A stretch of DNA of 64,000 nt from Pandoraea sp. PE-S2T-3 (GTDB taxonomy: Bacteria; Pseudomonadota; Gammaproteobacteria; Burkholderiales; Burkholderiaceae). The translations under genes and the position numbers were made by a program. Positions 8,970 to 17,414 of this stretch are shown here, one piece after another. The DNA is taken from assembly GCF_002179965.1 (NCBI RefSeq), contig NZ_NGUQ01000015.1:372001-436000 (forward strand). Reading direction: 5' to 3'. The notes under the pieces are model-generated. The model was given only the letters and a program-made list of their open reading frames with translations. It made no database searches and was not told the origin of the DNA. Numbering within the stretch: position 1 is the stretch's first letter; each line of letters starts with the position of its first letter.

Positions 8970-9452
8970 ATGGCTGATTTTGATACCAGTTGGTCAATCC
9001 GCGTTTACTACGAGGACACTGACGCCGGCGGCGTCGTGTTCTACGCCAACTACCTTAAATTCTTTGAACGGGCCCGCACCGAGTGGCTCCGTTCGCTCGG
9101 CATCGAACAACTCCAATTGGCCCGCGACACCGGCATGATCTTCATCGTGCGTGCGACAGCGCTCGACTACCTGAGCCCCGCCCGACTGGACGATCTCGTG
9201 GTCGTCAGAAGCCGAATCGAGCACCTCGGCGGCGCGACGGTGGAGTTTCTGCAAGAAGCCTGGCGCGATGCGTCCGACGGCAGCAGCGAACTGTTGGCGC
9301 GCGGCAGCATCAAAATCGGCTGTGTGTCGGCCGACACGTTGCGTCCGGGCAGAATTCCGGCGAACGTGCGGCTCGCCATGCAATCGGCCATTGTTGCCAA
9401 CAAGTCCGTCAGTGTTGCTGCACACGCCGGGAGCGGCGCGGCAGCCGCCTGA
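8970..9452 (+). CDS. ybgC: Tol-Pal-associated acyl-CoA thioesterase YbgC
   Basis: A 160-residue hot-dog fold protein. The segment RVYYEDTDAGGVVFYANYLK contains the conserved YxDTDxxGVVYxxxY motif of 4-hydroxybenzoyl-CoA thioesterase-type enzymes, with the catalytic Asp. YbgC hydrolyses short acyl-CoA or acyl-ACP and interacts with phospholipid synthesis proteins. It is the first gene of the tol-pal operon, as in most proteobacteria. ATG 8970 (MADFDTSW) is preferred; ATG 8961, three codons upstream, overlaps a possible -10 sequence TACAAT. Confidence 0.92.
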   Translation: MADFDTSWSIRVYYEDTDAGGVVFYANYLKFFERARTEWLRSLGIEQLQLARDTGMIFIVRATALDYLSPARLDDLVVVRSRIEHLGGATVEFLQEAWRDASDGSSELLARGSIKIGCVSADTLRPGRIPANVRLAMQSAIVANKSVSVAAHAGSGAAAA

Positions 9453-9491
9453 TCCCAGGGACAAGAATTCCGGTCAGTCAATAACCACACC

Positions 9492-10166
9492 ATGCCCGAT
9501 CAAGACCTTTCCATTATTACGCTGGTGCTGCATGCCAGCGTGCTCGCACAGGCCGTGATGGCCCTGCTGTTGCTGCTGTCGTTGATGTCGTGGACGCACA
9601 TCTTCCGCAAGATCTTCGCGATTCGCCGCGCCCGTGCCCAGACCGAACGTTTCGAACGTGACTTCTGGTCGGGCGGCGATCTTCAGGCGCTCTACCAGAG
9701 CGCGCTGAACAACCGCCATCAGACGGGTGCCCTCGAGCGAATCTTCGAATCGGGCATGCGCGAATACATGAAGGCGAGCGAAAAAGGCCTGAACGATCCG
9801 CATGCGATTCTCGACGGTGCACGTCGTGCCATGCGCGCTTCCTTTCAACGTGAAATGGACTCGCTCGAAGCCAATCTGCCGTTCCTCGCGTCGGTCGGTT
9901 CGGTGAGCCCGTACATTGGTTTGTTCGGTACGGTGTGGGGTATCATGAACGCTTTCCGCGGCCTGTCGAACGTGCAACAAGCCACGCTCGCCAATGTGGC
10001 GCCGGGTATCGCGGAAGCGCTGGTGGCGACCGCCATCGGCCTGTTTGCCGCGATCCCTGCCGTGGTTGCCTACAACCGCTTCGCCACCGACATCGACCGG
10101 CTGGCGATCCGCTTCGAAAGCTTCATCGAAGAGTTCTCCAACATCCTGCAACGGCAGATTCACTAA
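9492..10166 (+). CDS. tolQ: Tol-Pal system proton-channel subunit TolQ
   Basis: A 224-residue MotA/TolQ/ExbB-family protein. A first membrane helix near residues 12-37 is followed by a cytoplasmic domain and two further helices around FLASVGSVSPYIGLFGTVWG and ANVAPGIAEALVATAIGLFA, the most conserved parts of the family. TolQ forms the pentameric ring that, with TolR, uses the proton motive force to energise TolA. It lies 39 bases after ybgC and 21 bases before tolR. Confidence 0.96.
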   Translation: MPDQDLSIITLVLHASVLAQAVMALLLLLSLMSWTHIFRKIFAIRRARAQTERFERDFWSGGDLQALYQSALNNRHQTGALERIFESGMREYMKASEKGLNDPHAILDGARRAMRASFQREMDSLEANLPFLASVGSVSPYIGLFGTVWGIMNAFRGLSNVQQATLANVAPGIAEALVATAIGLFAAIPAVVAYNRFATDIDRLAIRFESFIEEFSNILQRQIH

Positions 10167-10187
10167 GCATTCCGGGAGCGCCGAGAC

Positions 10188-10622
10188 ATGGCAGGTTCAA
10201 TGCGCAACGCTCGCCGCGGCCGTCGCGCCATGGCAGACATCAACGTCGTACCGTACATCGACGTGATGCTGGTGCTGCTCGTCATCTTCATGGTGGCCGC
10301 CCCGCTGGTGGCCCCGTCGATCGTCAATTTGCCCAGCGTCGCCAACGCAAGTCCGCAGCAACAAACGCCGCCGGTCGTCGTCAATATCGAGGCCGACAAC
10401 CGCGTGCTGATTCGCTATAAAGATGGTCAGAACACCATCGAACAACGCATGAGCGCGGGCGATCTGACCGGGTTCCTGCAAGGCCGTCAGGCGGCCAACC
10501 CGGATCAACCGGTCGTCATCGCCGCCGACAAGTCGGTGCGCTATGAAATCGTCATGAACGTGATGTCCGATCTGAAGGCCCAGGGTGTCAAGCGCGTGGG
10601 CCTGCTCGTCAAGCAAAAATGA
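10188..10622 (+). CDS. tolR: Tol-Pal system subunit TolR
   Basis: A 144-residue ExbD/TolR-family protein. The single membrane helix carries the proton-relay Asp in VVPYIDVMLVLLVIFMVAAP. The periplasmic part ends KAQGVKRVGLLVKQK, as usual for TolR. It dimerises inside the TolQ ring and binds peptidoglycan when energised. Its stop overlaps the tolA start by four bases (ATGA), so translation is coupled. Confidence 0.96.
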   Translation: MAGSMRNARRGRRAMADINVVPYIDVMLVLLVIFMVAAPLVAPSIVNLPSVANASPQQQTPPVVVNIEADNRVLIRYKDGQNTIEQRMSAGDLTGFLQGRQAANPDQPVVIAADKSVRYEIVMNVMSDLKAQGVKRVGLLVKQK

Positions 10623-11659
10623 GCAGCTCCGTAGCCCGTTCCGACCGCCCCATTGGCCCGCGCAAAGATGAGCGCGGCACGGGGCGGGCATTCCTCCTCG
10701 CGCTGTTCATGCACGCGCTTCTGTTTGCGCTGCTCTTCTACGGCATGCGCTGGCAGAACAGCTCGCCCGCAGGTTCCGAAGCCGAATTGTGGACCCCGAC
10801 CGAAGTCGCCGAGCCGACGCCGCCGGTGGTGACACCGCCGCCGACGCCTGCGCCGCCCGCCATCGCGGCCCCGACGCCGCCGGCCGAAGACGCCGACATC
10901 GCCCTCCAGCAGAAGAAGCGCAAGCAAGAGCAGGAAGCCGCCGAACAGGCGCGCCTGCTCGAAGCGCAGCAGGAAAAAGCGCGTCAGGAAGCCCTCAAGC
11001 AAAAGCAGTTGGCCGATCAGCAGGCCGCCGCCGACCTCGCTCGCAAGAAGGCCGCCGCCGATGAAGCGGCGCGCCAGCAAAAACTTGCCGACCAGAAGAA
11101 AGCCGACGACCAGAAGCGTCAGAAGGAAGACGAGGCCAAGAAGGCAGAACAACAGAAGCAGCAGCAACTCGCCGACGCCCAGAAGAAAGCGGACGCCGAG
11201 AAGAAGGCCGCTGAGGAAAAAGCCGAGAAGGCGAAGGCGGCGCAGCAGGCCGCCGCACAGAAGGCAGCAGACGCCGCACGTGAGCAACGCCTTTCCTCGC
11301 TGCGCGGGATGGCCGGTGGCACGCCGGGCGCGACGGGCAATGGCCTGGGTTCGCAAGCGGGCGGCACGGGTTCGGGCGCGGGCGGCACGGCGTCTGCCGG
11401 TTATGCTGACCGCGTGCGCGCCAAGGTCAAACCGAATATCGCTTATGGCGGCGACACCGATGGCAACCCCACGGCCGTCGTCGCGGTACGTCTTGCTCCG
11501 GATGGCAGCGTACTTTCAATGCAGTTGGTGAAGTCGAGCGGCAACCCTGCCTGGGATGCCGCGGTTCAGGCCGCCATCAGCAAGTCCGACCCCTTGCCGC
11601 GCGACACTAACGGCAAAGCCCCCCCGAGCGTCAACCTTCGCTTTAGTCCGAAAGGATGA
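10619..11659 (+). CDS. tolA: Cell envelope protein TolA
   Basis: A 346-residue protein with an N-terminal anchor (FLLALFMHALLFALLFYG), a proline-rich stretch, a long Lys/Ala/Gln/Glu-rich helical domain (about residues 95-220) that spans the periplasm, a Gly-rich linker, and a C-terminal domain (YADRVRAKVKPNI to VNLRFSPKG) that contacts TolB/Pal. Length and layout are usual for Burkholderiales TolA. It transmits force from TolQR to the outer membrane during cell constriction. Confidence 0.95.
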   Translation: MSSSVARSDRPIGPRKDERGTGRAFLLALFMHALLFALLFYGMRWQNSSPAGSEAELWTPTEVAEPTPPVVTPPPTPAPPAIAAPTPPAEDADIALQQKKRKQEQEAAEQARLLEAQQEKARQEALKQKQLADQQAAADLARKKAAADEAARQQKLADQKKADDQKRQKEDEAKKAEQQKQQQLADAQKKADAEKKAAEEKAEKAKAAQQAAAQKAADAAREQRLSSLRGMAGGTPGATGNGLGSQAGGTGSGAGGTASAGYADRVRAKVKPNIAYGGDTDGNPTAVVAVRLAPDGSVLSMQLVKSSGNPAWDAAVQAAISKSDPLPRDTNGKAPPSVNLRFSPKG

Positions 11660-11760
11660 GTATGTTGTCCAACGGGAACGAAAACCGAGCGTTGCAGGTC
11701 CATTTCCATCTGAGTATGGTAAAAATGGCGCTTGCACCGCGCAACTGACCAATCGAACGC

Positions 11761-13053
11761 ATGCGAATTTCCAGTAAATATGCATGGCGTGCGGTGGTGG
11801 CCACCTGGCTCACCGCGGCTTGCACGATCGCCCATGCGCAGACACCGCTGACTGTCGACATCACCGGCGTGGGTACCAATCGGTACCCGATCGCCGTGTC
11901 GAATTTCAAGGGCACAGCGCCGACGGACATCGTTGCCGTCGTCAAGTCCGACTTGAGCAATAGCGGCCGCTTCAATCAGATCGATACGGGCGGTGCAACG
12001 GTTGGCGTCGACGACTCGGTCGATCTCGGCACGTGGAAAGCCAAGGGCGCCAACGCGTTCGTCTCGGGCACCATCGCCCCCGCCGGCAACGGCAACTTCC
12101 AGGTGAGCTTCCGTCTTTACGACGCCGTGAGCGGCCAGCCTCTGGGCGGCCTTGCACTCACTTCGTCGGCGGCCAACCTGCGCCTGACCGCGCACAAGAT
12201 CGCCGACTATATTTATCAGAAGCTGCTCGGCGATCGCGGCGTGTTCGCGACGCGTCTGTCGTACGTGCTGCATACCGGCTCGACCTACCAGCTCCAGATT
12301 TCGGACTCCGACGGCCAGGATGCCCGCGTCGCGCTGAACAGCCGCGAACCGATCATCTCGCCGGCGTGGTCGCCGGACGGCACCAAGGTCGCGTACGTCT
12401 CGTTCGAGAAGCGCAAGCCGGTGGTGTACATCCACGATCTGCCGACGGGCCGTCGTGCCGTGCTGGCCAACGAGAAGGGCAACAACTCGGCACCGTCATG
12501 GGCGCCGGACGGCAGCCGTCTGGCCGTAGCCCTTTCGCGCGATGGCAACACGCAGATTTATCAGGTCAACGCCAATGGCGGCGGCCTCAAACGTCTGTCG
12601 CGCAGCGGCGCGATCGATACCGAACCGCAGTATTCTCCCGACGGTAAATGGATCTACTTCACGAGCGATCGTGGCGGTGGTCCGCAAATCTACAAGATGC
12701 CGGCCGGGGGCGAAGGTGATGGCGCTGCACAGCGCGTGACCTTCAAGGGGAGTTACAACGTCAGCCCGCGAGTGAGCCCTGATGGGAAGTTGCTCGCGTT
12801 CATCGCTCGCCAAGGCGGCGGGTTCAAGCTGTGCGTGCAGGACATGAGTACTGGCGATGTTACGGCTCTGACCGACACCAGCCACGACGAGTCACCGAGC
12901 TTTGCCGCGAACGGCAAGTACATTCTTTATGCAACGCAATCCGGGGGCCGTAAGGTTCTCGCGGCAGTTTCGGTGGACGGGCAAACCCGGCAGATTCTTC
13001 AGGTTCGGGGAGGGGAAGTTCGCGAACCCTCCTGGGGCCCTTTCATGCAATAA
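11761..13053 (+). CDS. tolB: Tol-Pal system periplasmic protein TolB
   Basis: A 430-residue protein with a signal peptide (cleavage near IAHAQ), an N-terminal domain and a six-bladed propeller. The propeller repeats are clear: [55 protein letters not shown] and [19 protein letters not shown]. TolB shuttles between Pal and TolA. It starts 101 bases after tolA; this is the largest gap inside the operon and could hold an internal promoter, although none is obvious. Confidence 0.96.
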   Translation: MRISSKYAWRAVVATWLTAACTIAHAQTPLTVDITGVGTNRYPIAVSNFKGTAPTDIVAVVKSDLSNSGRFNQIDTGGATVGVDDSVDLGTWKAKGANAFVSGTIAPAGNGNFQVSFRLYDAVSGQPLGGLALTSSAANLRLTAHKIADYIYQKLLGDRGVFATRLSYVLHTGSTYQLQISDSDGQDARVALNSREPIISPAWSPDGTKVAYVSFEKRKPVVYIHDLPTGRRAVLANEKGNNSAPSWAPDGSRLAVALSRDGNTQIYQVNANGGGLKRLSRSGAIDTEPQYSPDGKWIYFTSDRGGGPQIYKMPAGGEGDGAAQRVTFKGSYNVSPRVSPDGKLLAFIARQGGGFKLCVQDMSTGDVTALTDTSHDESPSFAANGKYILYATQSGGRKVLAAVSVDGQTRQILQVRGGEVREPSWGPFMQ

Positions 13054-13082
13054 CATCAACAGCAACATCAATGGAGGCTCAT

Positions 13083-13583
13083 ATGAGTTCCCTGCTTCGT
13101 AATATCCTCGCCATCTCTTCGCTGGCCGCTCTGGCAGCTTGCTCGTCGGGCGTGAAGCTCGACGACCAGGCTAACGCCAACAAGGGTCAGACCACCACGG
13201 ACGCCCGCGCTGTCGCCCCCGTCGACGCATCGGCTGACGAACTGAACAACCCGAACGGCCCGCTCGCCAAGCGCAGCGTGTACTTCGGCTTCGACGCGTA
13301 CTCGGTCGATGCACAGTACACCCCGCTGCTCCAGGCACACGCTGCCTTCCTGGCCAAGTACGCACAACGTCACGTGCTGGTTCAGGGCAACACCGACCCG
13401 CGCGGCACGAGCGAGTACAACCTGGCCCTGGGCCAGAAGCGTGCTGAAGCTGTCGTGAAGGCCATGTCGGCACTGGGCGCCAACACCAACCAGATGGAAG
13501 CCGTTTCGCTGGGTAAGGAAAAAGCCACCGGTACTGACGAAGCTAGCTGGGCGCAAGATCGTCGCGCCGATCTGGCTTATTGA
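13083..13583 (+). CDS. pal: Peptidoglycan-associated lipoprotein Pal
   Basis: A 166-residue lipoprotein with lipobox LAAC (Cys20) and an OmpA-like domain containing VYFGFDAYSVD and the peptidoglycan-binding stretch GNTDPRGTSEYNLALGQKRA. ATG 13083 sits behind a GGAGG site at 13072-13076; an ATG at 13071 would swallow that site. Pal anchors the outer membrane to peptidoglycan and is abundant, which fits the good ribosome site. Confidence 0.95.
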   Translation: MSSLLRNILAISSLAALAACSSGVKLDDQANANKGQTTTDARAVAPVDASADELNNPNGPLAKRSVYFGFDAYSVDAQYTPLLQAHAAFLAKYAQRHVLVQGNTDPRGTSEYNLALGQKRAEAVVKAMSALGANTNQMEAVSLGKEKATGTDEASWAQDRRADLAY

Positions 13584-13593
13584 TTGAATCGCC

Positions 13594-14337
13594 ATGACGT
13601 CTCGTTTGCTTAAAAACCTGATCTGTGCAGCGACGCTCGGCACAACGCTGCTGAGCCCGCTCGCACATGCCGGATTGTTCGACGACGACGAGGCGCGCAA
13701 AGCGATCCTCGATATCCGCAGCCGTCTGGATTCAGACAAGCAGCGGATCGAGGGGCTCACGCGCAACGTGCTGGATTTGAACAACCAGATCCAGCAGTTG
13801 CAGCGTGATCTGGCCGACCAGCGCGGTCAGAACGAAGATCTGAAAAACCAGCTTGCGAACCTGCAACAGAGTCAGAAGGACTTCTACAACGACCTCGACG
13901 GTCGTCTGAAGAAATTCGAACCGCAGCAGATGACCGTCGGCGGCGTGACAGGCACCGTCCAACCGGGCGAGAAAGATGTCTTTGACGCTGCACTGGCGAA
14001 ATTCCGCAACGGTGACTACAAGGGTGCGCAAGTGGCATTCCGGACCTTCGCGGCCAAGTATCCCGACAGCCCGTATCAGCCCGAAGCACAGTTCTGGCTT
14101 GGCAATGCGCAGTATGCCAACAAGGATCTGAAGGGCTCGACTGCGACGCTGCAAGGGGTCGTGGCGAAGTATCCGACGAGTCCGAAGGCGGCCGAATCGA
14201 TGCTGGCAATTGCCAGTAATCAGGCCGAATCCGGGCAGACGGCGGCAGCTAAGAAAACGTTGCAGGATCTGGTGGCCAAGTACCCGGACACCGAATCGGC
14301 AGCGGAGGCCAAGAAGCGTGCGGCCAAGCTGAAGTAA
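13594..14337 (+). CDS. cpoB: Cell division coordinator CpoB (YbgF)
   Basis: A 247-residue periplasmic protein: signal peptide to about residue 26 (PLAHAG), an N-terminal coiled coil (about 36-105, rich in Gln/Leu/Asn) for trimerisation, and a C-terminal TPR domain with repeats beginning DVFDAALAKFRNGDYKGAQ, AQFWLGNAQYANKDLKGS and SMLAIASNQAESGQTAA. CpoB links Tol-Pal with PBP1B-driven peptidoglycan synthesis. It is the last gene of the operon, 10 bases after pal, and is followed by a terminator. Confidence 0.94.
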   Translation: MTSRLLKNLICAATLGTTLLSPLAHAGLFDDDEARKAILDIRSRLDSDKQRIEGLTRNVLDLNNQIQQLQRDLADQRGQNEDLKNQLANLQQSQKDFYNDLDGRLKKFEPQQMTVGGVTGTVQPGEKDVFDAALAKFRNGDYKGAQVAFRTFAAKYPDSPYQPEAQFWLGNAQYANKDLKGSTATLQGVVAKYPTSPKAAESMLAIASNQAESGQTAAAKKTLQDLVAKYPDTESAAEAKKRAAKLK

Positions 14338-14399
14338 GACGCCCCTCGGGAGGTTGTGCGAACCTGCTTCCCGTGTCAGGTCACTCGTCAAAACGTATG

Positions 14400-14427
14400 A
14401 CGCCGCCCCAGGGCGGCGTTGTCGTTT
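14400..14427 (+). terminator. Rho-independent terminator of tol-pal operon
   Basis: The GC-rich stem ACGCCGCC / GGCGGCGT closes a small CCAG loop and is followed by TGTCGTTT. It lies about 60 bases after the cpoB stop and before the yeeE-like gene, the expected end of the tol-pal transcript. The T tract is interrupted, so efficiency is uncertain. Confidence 0.65.
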
Positions 14428-14650
14428 CAAGGCGCGACACACTAGCTCAAGTAGAATACGGACTTTCCAAGCGTACGAGGCGCGGCGTCTCAGGGGATGC
14501 GCACAGGCCAACGGCCTGCGCGACATGGCGACCGCACCCGCGACGTGCAATCACCGAGTGTGAAATGCGCGTCAGATAACAACAATAGCCGGCTGCGCCC
14601 CGCGGCTCGCGACCATGCATTGAACGGCCGGGCACGGCCGGTCTCGCCTC
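14428..14650. other. Intergenic region upstream of yeeE-like gene
   Basis: This region holds no convincing gene. It contains an imperfect hairpin at 14499-14521 (CAGGCC / GGCCTG core extended by GCG/CGC with a two-base bulge) that could act in the 5' leader of the yeeE-like transcript. No clear sigma-70 promoter can be read by eye. Confidence 0.4.
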
Positions 14651-15766
14651 ATGACAGACGTCGATCTCACTGCCCTCTCCCACACCGTTGTGTGGCTCAC
14701 CTTCGGCCTGGCCTTCGTGTTCGGCGCCGTCTTGCAACGCACCCACTTCTGCACGATGGGGGCTCTTTCCGACATCGTGAACATCGGTGACTGGAACCGC
14801 ATGCGTATGTGGTGGCTGGCCATCGGTGTGGCCACCATCGGCACGGGTGTACTGGCCTCGCTGGGCATCATCGACCCGATCAAGGCGATCTACACGACGC
14901 CGCGCTTCACATGGCTCTCGTATCTCGTCGGCGGCTGGCTGTTCGGCTTCGGCATGGTGTTGGCATCCGGCTGCGGCAGCAAGACACTCGTGCGCATCGG
15001 CGGCGGCAACCTGAAGTCGCTGCTCGTATTCGTGATGATCGGTCTGTCGGCGTACATGACGCTCAAGGGCTTGTTTGCGGTCTGGCGTGTTGCGGCACTC
15101 GACAGCGTGCAGACGACGTTTGCCACGTCGCAGGATCTGCCGACGTTGTTGAGCGGCGTGTTCGGGGGCGACCTGCATCGTGCACAACTGGTGCTGGGGT
15201 TGGTGATTGGCGGTGCGTTTGTGATCGCCGCACTCGCGCGCCGTGAATTCTGGACGTTCGACAACTTGCTGGGCGGCCTCGTCGTGGGCGCCATCATCGT
15301 GGCGCTGTGGTACGTGTCGGGCAAGATCGGTTACGTCGCAGAAAATCCGAACACGCTGGAAGAGAGTTTCGTCGCCACCAACTCCGGCAAGATGGAAGCG
15401 TTGTCGTTCGTCTCGCCGCTGGCCTACTCGCTGTACTGGTTGATGATGTGGAGCGACACGAGCAACGTGATCACGTTGGGCATTGCGAGCGTGCTGGGCG
15501 TGATCGTCGGTTCGTTCGCCTATGCGCTCGCATCGCGCACGTTCCGCTGGGAAGGTTTTCACGGCACCGAGGACACCGCCAATCATATGGTGGGCGGCGT
15601 GTTGATGGGCTTCGGTGGCGTGACGGCGCTGGGCTGCACGGTGGGCCAAGGGTTGTCGGGCGTGTCGACGCTGGCGTTGGGCTCGTTCGTGGCGATCGTG
15701 GCGATTCTTGTGGGCGGCGTCTGCGCGTTCAAATATCAAATGTGGCGTATTGAGCGCAGCGTTTGA
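14651..15766 (+). CDS. YeeE/YedE-family (thiosulfate-type) transporter
   Basis: A 371-residue multi-spanning membrane protein. It carries the paired Cys/Gly-rich signatures of the YeeE/YedE (TsuA) family: HFCTMGALSDIVN, VLASGCGSKTLVRIGGGNLK and TALGCTVGQGLSGVSTLALG. In structurally studied members such cysteines pass thiosulfate across the membrane. It is a full-length, two-half protein rather than the split YeeE/YedE pair. No TusA/YeeD gene is adjacent. With the TauE permease (4.1 kb) and the sulfonate-type ABC operon (20 kb), this is one of several sulfur-linked transporters in the window. Confidence 0.85.
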   Translation: MTDVDLTALSHTVVWLTFGLAFVFGAVLQRTHFCTMGALSDIVNIGDWNRMRMWWLAIGVATIGTGVLASLGIIDPIKAIYTTPRFTWLSYLVGGWLFGFGMVLASGCGSKTLVRIGGGNLKSLLVFVMIGLSAYMTLKGLFAVWRVAALDSVQTTFATSQDLPTLLSGVFGGDLHRAQLVLGLVIGGAFVIAALARREFWTFDNLLGGLVVGAIIVALWYVSGKIGYVAENPNTLEESFVATNSGKMEALSFVSPLAYSLYWLMMWSDTSNVITLGIASVLGVIVGSFAYALASRTFRWEGFHGTEDTANHMVGGVLMGFGGVTALGCTVGQGLSGVSTLALGSFVAIVAILVGGVCAFKYQMWRIERSV

Positions 15767-15828
15767 GGAAATTCCGCGCAGTATGCGAGAAATCGTGCGC
15801 GAACTGACATATTCGCGCCACACAAGTA

Positions 15829-15858
15829 TTGACACTATAGCGAAGTCATCGCTATAAT
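15829..15858 (+). promoter_or_regulatory. Strong sigma-70 promoter of tRNA-Lys, with embedded palindrome
   Basis: A perfect -35 TTGACA (15829-15834) and perfect -10 TATAAT (15853-15858) are separated by 18 bases, about 14 bases before the tRNA 5' end. The spacer and the -10 are covered by a perfect 8-base inverted repeat, TATAGCGA / TCGCTATA (15836-15843 and 15849-15856). Such a consensus promoter fits stable-RNA expression; the palindrome could be chance or an operator. Confidence 0.85.
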
Positions 15859-15871
15859 CTTTTTCTTCGTT

Positions 15872-15947
15872 GGGTCGTTAGCTCAGTTGGTAGAGCAGCG
15901 GACTTTTAATCCGTTGGTCGCAGGTTCGAGTCCCGCACGGCCTACCA
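15872..15947 (+). tRNA. tRNA-Lys (anticodon UUU)
   Basis: A 76-base cloverleaf with encoded CCA end. The acceptor stem GGGTCGT pairs with ACGGCCT, including two G-U pairs. The D arm is GCTC/GAGC, the anticodon stem GCGGA/TCCGT encloses CTTTTAA with anticodon TTT, and the T arm contains GGTTCGAGTCC. It is a single-gene transcript between its own promoter and terminator. Confidence 0.97.
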
Positions 15948-15956
15948 AACGAATTC

Positions 15957-15986
15957 AAAGGGCTTGCAGAAATGCAAGCCCTTTTC
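15957..15986 (+). terminator. Rho-independent terminator of tRNA-Lys
   Basis: The stem AAGGGCTTGCA / TGCAAGCCCTT (11 perfect pairs) with a GAAA tetraloop is followed by a TTTTC tract and begins about 10 bases after the CCA end. It is a textbook intrinsic terminator. Confidence 0.93.
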
Positions 15987-16121
15987 TATTGGTTCTCCAG
16001 ACAAGTCTGCTGCTCCGCAAGAATCATTTCGCCGGAGTAACGCGGGCACCTTCTTCCGCCTCCTCCGCTTGATCTCAACGTTTTGAACGGCTGGCCGCTA
16101 TCATGCGCCGCAGTCACGCGA

Positions 16122-16196
16122 TCAATGCACGAACAGTGCGATCAGGATAATGATTGGAATCGGAACACCGAGAAACAGGAGAAGAAGCGAACGCAT
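16122..16196 (-). CDS. 24-residue hydrophobic membrane peptide
   Basis: ATG 16196 to TGA 16122 encodes a 24-residue peptide that starts MRSLLLLFLGVPIP, continues with Ile/Leu-rich IIILIAL, and ends FVH. A GGAGG site lies 6 bases before the ATG. Nearly the whole peptide is one membrane helix with a central Pro-Ile-Pro. It lies 87 bases downstream of the PhnA-like membrane gene on the same strand and may be co-transcribed. I recall similar Pro-Ile-Pro micropeptides in Burkholderia and Pseudomonas, but cannot verify that here; the function is unknown. Confidence 0.65.
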   Translation of the reverse strand: MRSLLLLFLGVPIPIIILIALFVH

Positions 16197-16229
16197 GGCG
16201 GCCTCCGTAGGCGAGATGTCGGGATCGGG

Positions 16230-16259
16230 ATAAGCGGGGATAGGCGGGGATAGGCGGGG
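16230..16259. repeat. 10-base tandem repeat, three copies
   Basis: Three near-identical units of ATAGGCGGGG (phase arbitrary; first copy ATAAGCGGGG) lie between the PhnA-like gene and the 24-residue peptide. On the transcribed strand they are C-rich. They may be a slippage-prone spacer. Confidence 0.7.
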
Positions 16260-16283
16260 CAGCGAGGTAACGGCATTGCGGCG

Positions 16284-17270
16284 TTATCGACCATCGCGTT
16301 GTCGACCGCCGAACGTGGCTGCCAGGCTCGCAAAGAACGCACCGATGAGTAGCGAAATGAAAAGCCACAGCGCCGCGTAGGCCGATGCCTTACGCGCCTT
16401 GTTGGCAGCATCTTTTGCCGCAGCCTCGGCCGCGACCAGCTTCGATTGCATGCCGGCATACGCGTCACTCACCCGCTTTTCGGCATCTTGCGGCGTCAGG
16501 CCGGTGTACTGCGCGACACGTTGCGCGGCGTATTGCATATCGCCGGCTGGCAGTGGCCCCGTACGGATGCTATGCAGAAAGATGCGGGCGACCTCGGCCT
16601 TTGCAGACACAAGCGTTGCTGCCGCTGCCCGCTCCGGCGGCGTGCTGCCGTCGGCAGGCGCCACTGCCGCGACAGTGGCGACGGCGGCGCCAGGTGCGGC
16701 CCGGAACAACGAATCCATGACATACCCAACGCCACCCGCTGATCCCGTCGCGCCACGCTCCCCGTCCGACGCCGTCGTGGCGCCCCCTGTCAGCGCGACA
16801 TCGGCCAATGCAGGTGCGGCGGCGGGGACGCCCGCGTTGACGATCGAACCAATCACTGATGTCAGCAACACGGCGCTCGCCAGCGACGCAACCGCCCACG
16901 CCAGAAAACCATGCGCCGTATCGCGAAAGTAGCTTTCGTCCCTGTGAACGTCAGGCCACGGCGTGCGCAACCGACCCGCGAGATACCCCCCCATGCCGGC
17001 AGCAACCAACTGGGTCAGCGTGACCCAGAGAATCGTCGAGACACCGAAAGCCTTGGCGCTCAAGCCCTGATGCACCCAAGGAGACACCGACGAGAGCCCC
17101 AGACCGGCCCCCAGCATTAACAGGATCAATGACAGCGCCGCGGCGCAGAGCCCTCCCGCGAAAATCGCGCTCCACGAAACGGCACTGGCGGCAGGCAGCG
17201 CAAGAGCATTCACATCGCCTGCCGCGTCGGCGGGTGAGTTCAGTACGTTACGTTCGGTTAGCTGATTCAT
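16284..17270 (-). CDS. PhnA-like integral membrane protein
   Basis: A 328-residue protein with Gly/Ala-rich membrane segments: WSAIFAGGLCAAALSLILL, TILWVTLTQLVAAGMGGYLA, FLAWAVASLASAVLLTSVIG and, at the C-terminus, AYAALWLFISLLIGAFFASL. A long, Ala-rich soluble loop (about residues 150-285) ends in a helical stretch before the last membrane segment. Proteins of this build are annotated as PhnA-like in Burkholderiales, although there is no link to phosphonate metabolism. The function is unknown. Confidence 0.7.
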   Translation of the reverse strand: MNQLTERNVLNSPADAAGDVNALALPAASAVSWSAIFAGGLCAAALSLILLMLGAGLGLSSVSPWVHQGLSAKAFGVSTILWVTLTQLVAAGMGGYLAGRLRTPWPDVHRDESYFRDTAHGFLAWAVASLASAVLLTSVIGSIVNAGVPAAAPALADVALTGGATTASDGERGATGSAGGVGYVMDSLFRAAPGAAVATVAAVAPADGSTPPERAAAATLVSAKAEVARIFLHSIRTGPLPAGDMQYAAQRVAQYTGLTPQDAEKRVSDAYAGMQSKLVAAEAAAKDAANKARKASAYAALWLFISLLIGAFFASLAATFGGRQRDGR

Positions 17271-17414
17271 GAGGTCCTCTCGTCAACCATTGGGGTCAAG
17301 TCAAGGTTATAGGCGCCAGCAAGATTGACTTCAGTCGGATAGCGTACCGACGAGATCGACCTGCCTGCCTAGTGTGGCCGAGACAACCCGTCAGTCGCTT
17401 TCAAGGTGGACATC

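Noticed and set aside
14447-15835. 462-codon minus-strand frame opposite the yeeE-like gene
   Set aside because: Shadow frame of a membrane transporter; no start signal.
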